In this document: in pieces, positions 17,705 through 27,232 of the stretch
Position numbering within the stretch: the first letter of the stretch is position 1
Layout: every line of letters starts with the position of its first letter
Assembly: GCF_016862275.1 (NCBI RefSeq)
Contig: NZ_BOMQ01000086.1
Span: 1 to 64,000, forward strand
Length of the DNA stretch: 64,000 nt
Direction: 5' to 3'
Source of the DNA: Actinoplanes nipponensis
GTDB lineage: Bacteria > Actinomycetota > Actinomycetes > Mycobacteriales > Micromonosporaceae
The notes under the pieces: model-generated
Told to the model about the DNA's origin: nothing
The model's database searches: none
Seen by the model: the letters and a program-made list of their open reading frames with translations, nothing else
Program-made: the position numbers and the translations under genes

Positions 17705-18181
17705 GTCCAGCTCGTAGGTCTGCCCGACGAGGTCCGCGCCGAAGCTGTGGTGCGGTTCCTCGCCGGTCAGGGTGAAGCCGCGGTCCAGGTAGATGCGGCG
17801 GGCGGCGATCAGCGGATCGTTGGTCCACAGCCGTACGGTCCGGTAGCCGCGGGACCGGGCGAAGTCCAGGCAGGTGTCCACCAGCCGGCCGCCGAGGCCG
17901 AGTCCACGCCCGTCGGGATGCACCAGCAGCAGCCGCAGCTGGGCCGTCGCGCCGGGGCCGGCCACGCAGAAGACGCAGCCCACGCGCTGTCCGTCGAGCT
18001 CGGCCACCCAGGCCGCCTCGCGCTCGGGGTCGTGGCCGGCGGCGAAGTCGGCCACGATCCGGGCGACGAGCGCCTCGAAGCTGCCGTCCCAGCCGAACTC
18101 GCGGGCGTAGACCTCGCCGTGCGCCGCGACGACCCAGCCCAGGTCGCCGGGCCGGCCGAGCCGTCTGATCATCGCTGTCAT
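17666..18181 (-). CDS. GNAT family N-acetyltransferase
   Basis: 171 residues, acetyl-CoA-dependent N-acetyltransferase fold. Strand beta4 is QLRLLLVHPDGRGLGLGGRLV, containing the acetyl-CoA pyrophosphate-binding motif A (R-G-L-G-L-G), followed by the helix LVDTCLDFARSRGYRTVRLWT and the late RRIYLDRGF motif B. The substrate is unknown. ATG 18181 has GGGAG 5 nt upstream; the frame also permits GTG 18193. It is divergent from a tetR gene, with a 24-bp palindrome between them, so it is the likely TetR target. Its stop lies inside the 3' end of the LOG-family gene. Confidence 0.85.
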   Translation of the reverse strand: MTAMIRRLGRPGDLGWVVAAHGEVYAREFGWDGSFEALVARIVADFAAGHDPEREAAWVAELDGQRVGCVFCVAGPGATAQLRLLLVHPDGRGLGLGGRLVDTCLDFARSRGYRTVRLWTNDPLIAARRIYLDRGFTLTGEEPHHSFGADLVGQTYELDLRAGEGGHGLVE

Positions 18182-18196
18182 GGCCGCTCCCACGGT

Positions 18197-18220
18197 TGAC
18201 TGAAACGAGTGTTTCAGTCA
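18197..18220. promoter_or_regulatory. 24-bp perfect palindromic operator between GNAT and tetR genes
   Basis: Arms TGACTGAAAC (18197-18206) and GTTTCAGTCA (18211-18220) are perfect inverted repeats around GAGT. The site is 10 bp from the tetR ATG and 15 bp from the GNAT ATG, and it overlaps a TTGACT -35-like hexamer at 18196-18201. This is the classic position and size for TetR autoregulation and control of the divergent gene. Confidence 0.75.
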
Positions 18221-18230
18221 GGCTAACGGC

Positions 18231-18740
18231 ATGTCGGCCCGCCGCGCTGAGCTGCTCGAGCGCGCCTACGACCACGTGCTGGCCCACGGCCTGGCCGACA
18301 TGTCGCTGCGACCGCTGGCGACCGCGGTCGGCTCCAGCCCTCGGGTGCTGCTCCTGCTCTTCGGCAGCAAGGAGGGCCTGGTGCGCGCCCTGCTCGACCG
18401 GGCCCGCGCCGACGAGCTGGCGCTGCTGGCGGCCGTGCGGGCGACCGGGGCGCCCGTCGCGGCCGAGGTCTGGCAGTGGCTGGCTGCCCCGGCGCACCGG
18501 CCGCTGCTCGTGCTCTGGGCGGAGGCGTACGTCCGGTCGCTGGTCGATCCCGGCGGCCCGTGGGCCGGCTTCGCGCGGTCCACGGTGGAGGACTGGCTCG
18601 CGGTGCTGTCCCCCGGGGAGGTGCGGCCCACGCTCACCCTGGCCGTGCTCCGCGGCGCGTTGCTGGACCTGCTCGCCACCGGCGACGTCGAACGCACCAC
18701 GGCCGCGGTGACGAGCTACCTCGGCGGCGCGCCGGGGTGA
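18231..18740 (+). CDS. TetR family transcriptional regulator
   Basis: 169 residues. The N-terminal HTH spans about 5-50: RRAELLERAYDHVLAHGLADMSLRPLATAVGSSPRVLLLLFGSKEGLV, with the typical LF-x-x-K-x-x-L-V end. The remaining helices form the ligand-binding and dimerisation domain; the ligand cannot be read. The ATG is 10 bp from a 24-bp palindrome shared with the divergent GNAT gene, so it probably represses itself and that gene. No strong Shine-Dalgarno. Its stop lies 3 bp from the convergent stop of the next gene. Confidence 0.9.
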   Translation: MSARRAELLERAYDHVLAHGLADMSLRPLATAVGSSPRVLLLLFGSKEGLVRALLDRARADELALLAAVRATGAPVAAEVWQWLAAPAHRPLLVLWAEAYVRSLVDPGGPWAGFARSTVEDWLAVLSPGEVRPTLTLAVLRGALLDLLATGDVERTTAAVTSYLGGAPG

Positions 18741-18743
18741 GGC

Positions 18744-19268
18744 TCAAGCCACGGGCACGCGGCGCCAGCTGTGCACCGGCAGATCCATTTCCGGTACGTC
18801 GGTCAGCCCGTTCTCGTCCATGGCGTTGAAGACCGCCAGCCGCGCCCCCTCGAACAGGAACTCGACCGCGTGCAGCACCCGGGGCCGCCACTCCTTGACC
18901 GTGGTCCGCTCGATGATGTTGACCTCGCGCAGCGCCCGGCCGCGGGCGTTGCGCAGCGCCGCGTGCGGATCGGCCCGCCAGTCGAGCTGGATGCCGGTCG
19001 CGTACCACTCGATGGGCGCGCTCATGTCGACCTGGTCCCAGGTGATTGCACACTCGTCGAACTTGCGGTGGGTGATTTCCACGTTGGCGCCGCCGAAGCC
19101 GAGGATCACCGGGCCGTCGGCGAACCAGCCCCGCTCGGACATGTCCCACATCAGCCAACCGCCGACCAGCTCACGGCCGATGAGCCGGGAAAACCGTGCT
19201 CTGTGGACGGCGGCGAGGGCCTCGGCGTCGTGGTGCCACTCGGGTTCATACCCCTCGATGCCGAGCAT
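18744..19268 (-). CDS. Conserved-looking protein of unknown function
   Basis: 174 residues, soluble, no signal peptide or membrane helix. Rich in Trp, Glu and Asp (WHHDAEALAAVHRARF, GGWLMWDMSERGWFADGPVILGFGG, KEWRPRVLHAVEFLFEG). I do not recognise the family. ATG 19268 is preferred because GGAAGAGGG sits 8-9 nt upstream; GTG 19274 is an alternative. A possible promoter, TTGCGG (19329-19324) and TACGAT (19304-19299), lies upstream but has a long 19-bp spacer. Codon use is ordinary for the window, so it is very likely a real gene. Confidence 0.75.
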   Translation of the reverse strand: MLGIEGYEPEWHHDAEALAAVHRARFSRLIGRELVGGWLMWDMSERGWFADGPVILGFGGANVEITHRKFDECAITWDQVDMSAPIEWYATGIQLDWRADPHAALRNARGRALREVNIIERTTVKEWRPRVLHAVEFLFEGARLAVFNAMDENGLTDVPEMDLPVHSWRRVPVA

Positions 19269-19336
19269 GATCACCGCCCTCTTCCGGACAAGACGACGAT
19301 CGTACCCACGCCTCTGCGTAGTCCCGCAACACGAGA

Positions 19337-19368
19337 ACGGCCGGCCCCCACGTACGGGTGCCGGCCGT
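19337..19368 (-). terminator. Terminator of fbaA
   Basis: ACGGCCGGC (19337-19345) pairs perfectly with GCCGGCCGT (19360-19368) around a 14-nt loop. It starts 10 bp after the fbaA stop codon on the minus strand. Confidence 0.7.
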
Positions 19369-19378
19369 CCTCATGAGA

Positions 19379-20404
<1,026 letters not shown>

Positions 20405-20575
20405 CGGTGCGCTCCTTGATCTCGGTACGGGAAGCAGAGGGCAGGACCGCGCTGTCCTCCACCTGGCAGTATTCCGCAGCAGGGGACGGTGACGGAAATC
20501 GCCCCGTTATCCGCGTACGGGTTTGCGTACCACGCCGGTGGGGACGCCACCGGAGGAGACCGGAAGGAGTCGACG

Positions 20576-20761
20576 ATGACGTACCCCGAGTACAGCCGCG
20601 ACCTGGAGGCGCCGGAAGCGGACGCGGCCGAGCAGGCCGCGCTGGCCGACCCCGCCTCGGACGACTCCGAGCCGTCGGCGGGCTCCTCCTCGATCGAGGC
20701 GCCGGAGTGGGACGCCTGGGAACAGCGGCAGGCCGTGCCCCTCGACGACGACGAACGCTGA
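20576..20761 (+). CDS. Small acidic protein of unknown function
   Basis: 61 residues, strongly acidic (many Asp and Glu; ends LDDDER), no membrane segment, probably disordered: MTYPEYSRDLEAPEADAAEQ at the N-terminus. The open frame begins at 20489, but ATG 20576 has a strong GGAAGGAG 6 nt upstream. It is divergent from fbaA and its stop lies 10 bp from the convergent stop of the LCP gene. Good ribosome binding site and typical codon use favour a real gene; role unknown. Confidence 0.65.
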   Translation: MTYPEYSRDLEAPEADAAEQAALADPASDDSEPSAGSSSIEAPEWDAWEQRQAVPLDDDER

Positions 20762-20771
20762 CCAGTAAGTC

Positions 20772-21806
20772 CTACTTCGTCACGTATCGGGGGTTTGCCC
20801 GTACCCACGTCTGCACCGTGTCGCCCCGCACCGCCGCGAAGAGCCCCGGCCCCACCGCGGGATAGATGCGCTCGCGCCCGGCGGCCGTCGCCCGGAAACT
20901 GGGCTCGCTGATCCCGACGACCTCGGCGGAGCCCAGTCCCCCCGCGGCGGCGAGCAGCGGGCCGGCCGGCCCGTCGAGCTCGATGCCGTCTCGGGCCGCC
21001 GTCAGCAACGCATGCGCGCGGGCCGGGTCGCTGAGCGTGCCGTCCGCGGTGAGCTTGGCCGCCAGCGAGCGCAGGAAGCGCTGGGCGATGCGGTCCCGGT
21101 CGTAGCTGCCGTTCGGCAGCCCGTAGCGGGCCTGGAGCAGGGCCGAGACCTCGTCGGCGCCGACGTGCTGGCAGCCCTTCGGGAACCGCTGGCCCGTGGT
21201 CTGCGCCTTGACCGTCTCGGTGAGGCACATGTCGACGCCGCCGACCGCCGCGGTCACCGCGCGCAGCGCCCGCAGATTCACCGTCACCCGGGCGTCGAAG
21301 TCGATGCCGGTCAGCTCGGAGACGACCTGCTCGGTGAGCGCCGGGCCACCCTGGTCCAGGGTCTCGGTGAGCCGGGCCGGCCGGCCGCCGGGCAGCTTGA
21401 CCTCGCCGTCCCGAGGCAGGCTGATGAGGTACGTCCGGCTCCGGTCGGCCGGCACATGGACGATCATGACCGAGTCGGCGTGCTGCTCCGCCGGGTCCTG
21501 CCAGCGGAGCCGGTTGTCGCTGCCCAGCAGGAGCAGGTCGAGCGGGCCGGCCGGGGCCGGGGGCGGGGCCTCGCCGGCCAGGGTGACCGTCGGCGCGGCG
21601 GCATGTTCCCACCGCTGCAGGACCGTGGGGACCGCGGCGCCGGTGAGCAGGACCGCGGCGGCCGCCCCGGTGATCCGCCGGGCCAGGCGACGGCGCTTCG
21701 CGCGTACCCAGGCCTGGTCGATCCGGGCCCGCACCGGCGCGACCGGCGGGGCCAGGGTCTCGTGCCGGGCGAACGCCGCCCGCAGCTCCTCCTCGATCCC
21801 GCTCAT
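20772..21806 (-). CDS. LytR-CpsA-Psr (LCP) domain membrane protein
   Basis: 344 residues. Cytoplasmic N-terminus (1-43), one transmembrane helix (about 44-64), then an extracytoplasmic LCP domain: LLLLGSDNR, DSVMIVHVPADRSRTYLISLPRD, and a conserved Arg-rich YDRDRIAQRFL helix. LCP enzymes transfer undecaprenyl-linked glycopolymers to peptidoglycan; in actinobacteria the acceptor is usually arabinogalactan-like or teichoic material. ATG overlaps the stop of the upstream sigma factor (ATGA). Position directly behind a SigE-family sigma factor suggests the short cytoplasmic tail could also act on that sigma factor, as partner proteins do elsewhere in this window. Confidence 0.87.
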   Translation of the reverse strand: MSGIEEELRAAFARHETLAPPVAPVRARIDQAWVRAKRRRLARRITGAAAAVLLTGAAVPTVLQRWEHAAAPTVTLAGEAPPPAPAGPLDLLLLGSDNRLRWQDPAEQHADSVMIVHVPADRSRTYLISLPRDGEVKLPGGRPARLTETLDQGGPALTEQVVSELTGIDFDARVTVNLRALRAVTAAVGGVDMCLTETVKAQTTGQRFPKGCQHVGADEVSALLQARYGLPNGSYDRDRIAQRFLRSLAAKLTADGTLSDPARAHALLTAARDGIELDGPAGPLLAAAGGLGSAEVVGISEPSFRATAAGRERIYPAVGPGLFAAVRGDTVQTWVRANPRYVTK

Positions 21807-22291
21807 CGGGCCTCCACCAGCTCGGCGCGGAGCGTGGCGAGCGCCCGCGAGATGGACGAGCGGACCGTGCCGACGGCGCAGCCGAGCGCCTCGGCGATGT
21901 CGGCGTCCGGCAGATCCTCGTAGAACCGCAGCACCAGGGCGGCGCGCTGACGGCGCGGCAGCTTGGCCAGCATGCCCCAGATCCGGTCCCGCTCGGCCGT
22001 CTCGTGGGCGTGGTCGGTCGGCACCGCGGGCGCCGGATCGGGCTCGGCGCGCAGCAGCACCCGCCGCAGCCAGGAGCCGCGGCGCAGATCGATGAACTGG
22101 TTGGTCAGCATCTTGCGGACGTAACCGTCCGGGGAGTCGCTGGCGGCGACCCGCCGCCAGTTGAGCTGGACGCGGACCATCGTGTCCTGCACGAGGTCCT
22201 GCGCCGTGTGCGGGTCGCCGGTCAGCATGACGGCGTATCGCAGCAGCGCACCGAGCCGGCTGTCGGCGAACTCCTCGTAGGTCACGGGCAC
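21803..22291 (-). CDS. SigE-family ECF RNA polymerase sigma factor
   Basis: 162 residues. Region 2 (about 5-75) includes LLRYAVMLTGDPHTAQDLVQDTMVRVQLNW and the YVRKMLTNQFIDLRR stretch; region 4 (about 105-155) includes LPRRQRAALVLRFYEDLPDADIAEALGCAVGTVRSSISRAL, the -35-binding HTH. The SigE (TIGR02983) family is typical of actinobacteria. The frame continues upstream to 22342, but GTG 22291 has AGGAG 5 nt upstream; GTG 22285 is an equally plausible start. The stop overlaps the LCP gene (ATGA), so the two form one unit. Confidence 0.9.
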   Translation of the reverse strand: MPVTYEEFADSRLGALLRYAVMLTGDPHTAQDLVQDTMVRVQLNWRRVAASDSPDGYVRKMLTNQFIDLRRGSWLRRVLLRAEPDPAPAVPTDHAHETAERDRIWGMLAKLPRRQRAALVLRFYEDLPDADIAEALGCAVGTVRSSISRALATLRAELVEAR

Positions 22292-22383
22292 CTCCGCTCC
22301 TACGACGCGTCCGGGCCCGCGAATCATTGCGCGGTGCGTCAAATCAGTCGCTGCTGATCGCGCGGCACTGCCATCATCAGCGC

Positions 22384-23814
22384 GTGCTGCTCACCGTGAC
22401 GACCACCCACCGGCCGGCCACCGACCTCGGTTACCTGCTGGTCAAGCACCCCGACAAGGTGCACTCCTTCGACGTGCCCACCGGTACGGCCCACGTGCTG
22501 TTCCCGGACGCGGCCGAGGAGCGGTGCACCGCCGCGCTGCTGCTCGACGTCGACCCCCAGCGGCTCGGCGCCGCGCGGGGCGGTCGCCGGCAGCAGGCCG
22601 CGCCGGAGTCGTTCGCGCTGGGCCAGTACGTCAACGACCGCCCGTACGCGGCGTCCAGCCTGCTCGCCGGCGCCCTGGCCAAGGTCTTCCGCAGCGCCCT
22701 GCGCGGGGAGTCCAGGGACCGCCCGGAGCTGGCCGGCGCGGCCATCCCGCTGGAGATCCGCGTGCCGGTGCTGCGCTGCCGGGGCAGCGCGGCGGCCCTG
22801 TTCGAGCCGCTGGGCTGGACGGTCAGCGCGACGCCGATCCCGCTCGACGACGTGCCCGCGGGGCATCCGCTGGCCGGCGACAGCCCGTACGTCGACCTCA
22901 CCCTGACCGGTACGCTGCGGCTGGCCGACGCGCTGAACCACCTGTACGTGCTGCTGCCGGTCCTGGACGACGCCAAGCACTACTGGGTGGCGCCCGACGA
23001 GATCGACAAGCTGCTGCGCGCCGGCGAGGGCTGGCTGGCCACGCACCCGGAGAAGGTGCTGATCACCCGGCGCTACCTGGCCCACCGCCGGTCGCTGGCC
23101 GCCAGCGCGCTGGAGCAGCTCGACCGGATCGACACCGACTCCATCGACGCCCCGGCGGACACCGCGACCGACGAGGAGGCCGAGCTGCCGGTCACCCGCA
23201 AGCAGACGCTGGCCGAGCAGCGACGTGACGCGGTGCTGGCCGCGCTGGCCGAGTCCGGCGCCACCCGCGTGCTCGACCTGGGCTGCGGGCAGGGCGCGCT
23301 GCTCGGCGCCCTGATCAAGGACCGTCGGTACACGCGGATCATCGGCACGGACGTGTCGTCGCGGGCACTGGAGCTGGCCCACCGGCGGCTGCGGCTGGAC
23401 CGGGTGCCGGAGCGGCAGCGGGACCGCGTGACGCTGTGGCAGTCGGCGCTGACCTACCGCGACGACCGGCTGCGCGGCTTCGAAGCGGCGGTGCTGATGG
23501 AGGTCATCGAGCACGTGGACCCGCCGCGGCTGCCCGCGCTGGAGGCCTCGGTGTTCGGCCACGCGCGCCCGGCCACGGTCGTCGTGACCACGCCGAACGT
23601 CGAATACAACCGGCTGTACGAGGGCCTGACCGGCATGCGGCACTCGGACCACCGCTTCGAATGGACCCGCGCCGAGTTCCAGGACTGGGCGAGCCGAACC
23701 GCGTCCGCGCACGGCTACACGGTGAGCTTCCGCGGGGTGGGCGACGAGGACCCGGCGCTCGGCACACCGACCCAGCTGGCGATCTTCACCCGGGAACCGA
23801 AGGAGGCGGCATGA
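22384..23814 (+). CDS. hen1: RNA 3'-terminal ribose 2'-O-methyltransferase Hen1
   Basis: Methylates the 2'-OH of the 3'-terminal ribose of cleaved RNA before ligation, protecting the repaired junction against renewed ribotoxin cleavage. It is 476 residues. The N-terminal half (MLLTVTTTHRPATDLGYLL) is the Hen1-specific module that activates the Pnkp ligase; the C-terminal half is a SAM methyltransferase with LDLGCGQGALL near residue 296. The Hen1 metal-site motif ExxEH (E373, E376, H377) and HSDHRFEWTR (H420/H423) are visible. GTG 22384 matches the family N-terminus; no Shine-Dalgarno is seen. The stop overlaps the pnkp ATG (ATGA). Confidence 0.94.
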   Translation: MLLTVTTTHRPATDLGYLLVKHPDKVHSFDVPTGTAHVLFPDAAEERCTAALLLDVDPQRLGAARGGRRQQAAPESFALGQYVNDRPYAASSLLAGALAKVFRSALRGESRDRPELAGAAIPLEIRVPVLRCRGSAAALFEPLGWTVSATPIPLDDVPAGHPLAGDSPYVDLTLTGTLRLADALNHLYVLLPVLDDAKHYWVAPDEIDKLLRAGEGWLATHPEKVLITRRYLAHRRSLAASALEQLDRIDTDSIDAPADTATDEEAELPVTRKQTLAEQRRDAVLAALAESGATRVLDLGCGQGALLGALIKDRRYTRIIGTDVSSRALELAHRRLRLDRVPERQRDRVTLWQSALTYRDDRLRGFEAAVLMEVIEHVDPPRLPALEASVFGHARPATVVVTTPNVEYNRLYEGLTGMRHSDHRFEWTRAEFQDWASRTASAHGYTVSFRGVGDEDPALGTPTQLAIFTREPKEAA

Positions 23815-26309
23815 CCGAGATCGACATCCCGGAGCTCGCGCTGGTCGCGCTGGTCGGCATCTCCGGCTCCGGCAAGTCCACGTTCGCCCGCGCGCACTTC
23901 AAGCCCACCCAGGTGCTCTCCTCCGACTACTTCCGCGGCCTGGTCGCCGACGACGAGAACGACCAGTCCGCTTCCGGCGCCGCCTTCGACGTGCTGCACT
24001 ACGTGGCCGGCAAGCGCCTGGCCGCCGGGCGGCTGACCGTGGTCGACGCCACCAACCTGCAGCCGCACGCCCGGGCCGGGCTGGTCAAGGTCGCCCGCGA
24101 GCACGACGTGCTGCCGGTCGCGGTGGTGCTGGACGTGCCCGAGGCGCTGGCCTGGGAACGCACGCAGGCCCGGCCGGACCGTACCTTCGGCCGTCAGGTC
24201 CTCAACCGCATGCACCGCGACCTGCGCCGCTCGCTCGGCCAGCTGGCCCGCGAGGGCTTCCGCAAGGTGCACGTGCTGCGCGGGCCCGAGGAGATCGCGG
24301 CCGCCTCGGTCCGCTACGAGAAGCTGTTCAACGACAAGCGCGAGCTCACCGGGCCGTTCGACATCATCGGCGACGTGCACGGCTGCCGCGCCGAGCTGGA
24401 GACGCTGCTGACCACGCTGGGCTACGCGCTGGCCCGCGACGAGGCCGGACGCCCGGTCAACGCGGTGCACGCGGAGGGCCGTACCGCGGTCTTCGTCGGC
24501 GACCTGGTCGACCGCGGCCCGGACTCGCCCGGCGTGCTGCGCCTGGTCATGGGCATGGTCGCGGCCGGCACGGCGATCTGCGTCCCGGGCAACCACGAGC
24601 AGAAGCTGGCCCGCAAGCTCAACGGCCGCAACGTCCAGCTCACCCACGGGCTGCCGGAGACCCTCGAGCAGCTCGCCCGCGAGGACGAGGCGTTCACCAC
24701 CCGGGTGCGCACCTTCATCGACGGCCTGGTCAGCCACTACGTGCTGGACGGCGGCCGGCTGGTGGTCGCGCACGCCGGCCTCAAGGAGGCCTACCAGGGC
24801 CGGGCGTCGGGCCGGGTGCGCTCGTTCGCGCTCTACGGCGAGACGACCGGGGAGACCGACGAGTACGGCCTGCCGGTCCGCTACCCCTGGGCCCGTGACT
24901 ACCGCGGCTCGGCGGCCGTCGTCTACGGCCACACCCCGACCCCGGAACCGGAGTGGATCAACAACACCATCTGCCTGGACACCGGCTGCGTCTTCGGCGG
25001 CAAGCTGACCGCGCTGCGCTGGCCGGCCCGCGAGCTGGTCTCCGTGCCCGCGGCCCGCGAGTACTACGCCCCGGCCCGCCCGCTGGTCCCGGTCGAGACC
25101 AAGCCCGACGAGGGCCTGGACCTGGCCGACGTCACCGGCCGCCGGCACCTGGACTACTCCTACGGCCGCACCACGGTCGCCGCGGAGAACGCCGCCGCGG
25201 CGCTGGAGGTGATGAGCCGCTTCGCGCTGGACCCGGCGACGCTGGTGTGGCTGCCGCCGACGATGGCGCCCTGCTCGACGTCGACGCTGGAGGGCTACCT
25301 GGAGCATCCGGCCACGGCGTTCGCGGACCTGCGGTCGGCCGGTGTCGGCACGGTCGTGTGCGAGGAGAAGCACATGGGCTCGCGGGCGGTGGTGCGCGTC
25401 TCCCGCTCGGGCGCCGGGGACGCGATCTGGACCCGTACCGGCCGGCCGTTCTTCGACGCCGGGCGCAACGCCACGCTGCTGGCCGGCGTGCGGGCGGCCG
25501 CGGGGCGGCTCTTCACCGAGCTCGACACCGAGTGGCTGCTGCTCGACGCGGAGCTGCTGCCCTGGTCGGCCAAGGCCGGCGGCCTCATCCGCGAGCGGTA
25601 CGCGGGTGTCGGCGCGGCGGGCCGGGCGGCGCTGCCGGCTGCTCTGTCGGTGCTGGAGCGGGTGGCCGCGCGCGGGCTCGACGTCGCCGGGCTGCGCGAA
25701 CGGCTCGAGCTGAGGGTGAGCGAGATCGCGGGCTACTCGGCGGCGTACCGCGCGTACGTGCAGCCGACCGACGGGCTGAGCGGCGTGACGCTGGCGCCGT
25801 TCGCGGTGCTGGCCGGGGCCGGCGTCTCGTACCGGGACAAGGACCACGGCTGGCACCTGGACCTCGCGGACAAGCTGGTCGCGGCGGATCCGACGCTGTT
25901 CACGCCGACCCGGCGGATGGTGGTCGAGCTGGGCGACGCGGCGGCGGAACAGGCCGCGACCGACTGGTGGCTGGCGCTGACCGCGGCGGGCGGCGAGGGG
26001 ATGGTGGTCAAGCCGTACGCCGGCCTGGCCGCGACCGACGCCAAGGGCCGGCTGGTGCAGCCCGGGGTGAAGTGCCGCGGGCGGGAGTACCTGCGGATCA
26101 TCTACGGCCCGGAGTACACCCGGCCCGAGCAGCTCGAACGGCTGCGCGGGCGGTCGCTGGGCCGTAAGCGCGGTCTTGCTCTGCGTGAGCACGGGTTGGG
26201 CCTGGCCGCGCTGGACCGGCTGGCCGAGGGCGCCCCGCTGTGGCGGATCCACGAGGTGGTCTTCGCCATCCTGGCCGCCGAGTCGGAGCCGGTGGACCCG
26301 CGCCTGTAA
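23811..26309 (+). CDS. pnkp: Polynucleotide kinase-phosphatase-ligase Pnkp
   Basis: End-healing and sealing enzyme of bacterial RNA repair, acting as a complex with Hen1. It is 832 residues in three domains. 5'-kinase: P-loop GISGSGKST, 16-24. 2',3'-phosphatase of the calcineurin type: IIGDVHGC (Asp188, His190), VGDLVDRGPDS, GNHEQK, VAHAGL, YGHTP, about 180-400. Ligase/nucleotidyltransferase with nucleotide-accepting Lys520 in EEKHMGSR and later MVVKPY. It heals 3'-phosphate and 5'-OH ends, and with Hen1 seals tRNAs cut by ribotoxins. ATG 23811 overlaps the hen1 stop (ATGA), giving fixed coupling of the two subunits. Confidence 0.96.
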   Translation: MTEIDIPELALVALVGISGSGKSTFARAHFKPTQVLSSDYFRGLVADDENDQSASGAAFDVLHYVAGKRLAAGRLTVVDATNLQPHARAGLVKVAREHDVLPVAVVLDVPEALAWERTQARPDRTFGRQVLNRMHRDLRRSLGQLAREGFRKVHVLRGPEEIAAASVRYEKLFNDKRELTGPFDIIGDVHGCRAELETLLTTLGYALARDEAGRPVNAVHAEGRTAVFVGDLVDRGPDSPGVLRLVMGMVAAGTAICVPGNHEQKLARKLNGRNVQLTHGLPETLEQLAREDEAFTTRVRTFIDGLVSHYVLDGGRLVVAHAGLKEAYQGRASGRVRSFALYGETTGETDEYGLPVRYPWARDYRGSAAVVYGHTPTPEPEWINNTICLDTGCVFGGKLTALRWPARELVSVPAAREYYAPARPLVPVETKPDEGLDLADVTGRRHLDYSYGRTTVAAENAAAALEVMSRFALDPATLVWLPPTMAPCSTSTLEGYLEHPATAFADLRSAGVGTVVCEEKHMGSRAVVRVSRSGAGDAIWTRTGRPFFDAGRNATLLAGVRAAAGRLFTELDTEWLLLDAELLPWSAKAGGLIRERYAGVGAAGRAALPAALSVLERVAARGLDVAGLRERLELRVSEIAGYSAAYRAYVQPTDGLSGVTLAPFAVLAGAGVSYRDKDHGWHLDLADKLVAADPTLFTPTRRMVVELGDAAAEQAATDWWLALTAAGGEGMVVKPYAGLAATDAKGRLVQPGVKCRGREYLRIIYGPEYTRPEQLERLRGRSLGRKRGLALREHGLGLAALDRLAEGAPLWRIHEVVFAILAAESEPVDPRL

Positions 26310-26349
26310 TCCACAGCTCTCGTACAGGCCCGGCCCGGCCCGGGGCCGG

Positions 26350-26355
26350 TACCCT
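26350..26355 (+). promoter_or_regulatory. Candidate leaderless -10 box of the dedA gene
   Basis: TACCCT ends 8 nt before GTG 26364, and no ribosome binding site is present. The spacing is one base longer than the 6-7 nt seen at the other candidate sites in this window, so support is weaker. Confidence 0.4.
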
Positions 26356-26363
26356 GGCTCATC

Positions 26364-27173
26364 GTGGACATCCGTGCGCTCTCCGAGCAGCTTGCCCTGA
26401 ACCCGATGGACCCGAAGGACCTGCTGCAGACCTTCGGGTTGATCGGCGTCTGGGCGATCCTCTTCGCGGAGACGGGTCTGCTCGTCGGCTTCTTCTTCCC
26501 CGGTGACTCTCTGCTGTTCCTGGCCGGGGTGGCGGCCTCGCCGGTGGCCGACTCGATCTTCGGGGACGGCACCCGCATCTCGCTGGTGGGGCTGCTGATC
26601 GGCGCCCCGCTGTGCGCGATCGCCGGCGCCCAGCTGGGCCACCTGCTCGGCGCCCGGTACGGCCGCCGGATGTTCGACCGCCCGGACAGCAAGCTCTTCA
26701 AACGCGAGTACGTGCAGAAGGCCGAGTACTACTTCGAGAAGTTCGGCCCGGCCAAGGCCGTGGTGCTGGCCCGCTTCATCCCGATCGTGCGCACGTTCCT
26801 CAACCCGGTGGCGGGCACCCTGGGCATGCCGGCCCGCCAGTTCTTCGTCTGGAACGTGGTCGGCGCGATCCTCTGGTGCGACGGCGTCATCCTGATCGGC
26901 TACCTGCTGGCCGAGCGCATCTACGCGGCCATCGGCGACAAGATCGACCACTACATCCTGCCCGTGGTGGCCCTGATCGTGCTGATCTCGGTGCTGCCGA
27001 TCCTCATCGAGATGCTCCGCGAGCGGCGGGCCAAGAAGAACGCCGCCGCGGACCCGGGCCCGGCGACGGCGATCGGTGTCGTGGCGGCGGCCACCGTGGC
27101 CGGCATGGCCGAGGCGGTCACCCACCACGACGACGACGAGCACCGCGACCACAAGCCCCGGCACTCGGCCTGA
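26364..27173 (+). CDS. DedA family membrane protein
   Basis: 269 residues, SNARE-associated/VTT fold. N-terminal re-entrant segment with GLLVGFFFPGDSLLFLAGVAAS, the conserved ARFIPIVRTFLNPVAG motif (essential Arg in F-x-R-x3-R of DedA proteins), and C-terminal helices (WNVVGAILWCDGVILIGYLLA, YILPVVALIVLISVLPILI). DedA proteins are linked to recycling of undecaprenyl-phosphate or other polyprenyl-phosphate and phospholipid carriers. The cytoplasmic tail is Ala-rich and ends in a His/Asp-rich stretch (HHDDDEHRDH), which might bind metal. GTG 26364 has no Shine-Dalgarno. Single gene downstream of pnkp. Confidence 0.9.
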   Translation: MDIRALSEQLALNPMDPKDLLQTFGLIGVWAILFAETGLLVGFFFPGDSLLFLAGVAASPVADSIFGDGTRISLVGLLIGAPLCAIAGAQLGHLLGARYGRRMFDRPDSKLFKREYVQKAEYYFEKFGPAKAVVLARFIPIVRTFLNPVAGTLGMPARQFFVWNVVGAILWCDGVILIGYLLAERIYAAIGDKIDHYILPVVALIVLISVLPILIEMLRERRAKKNAAADPGPATAIGVVAAATVAGMAEAVTHHDDDEHRDHKPRHSA

Positions 27174-27232
27174 GCCGAGAATTTCTCGCCGCGGCCCGCA
27201 GCAATGCGGCTTGCGGCGGCGTGTAGTCGTCG

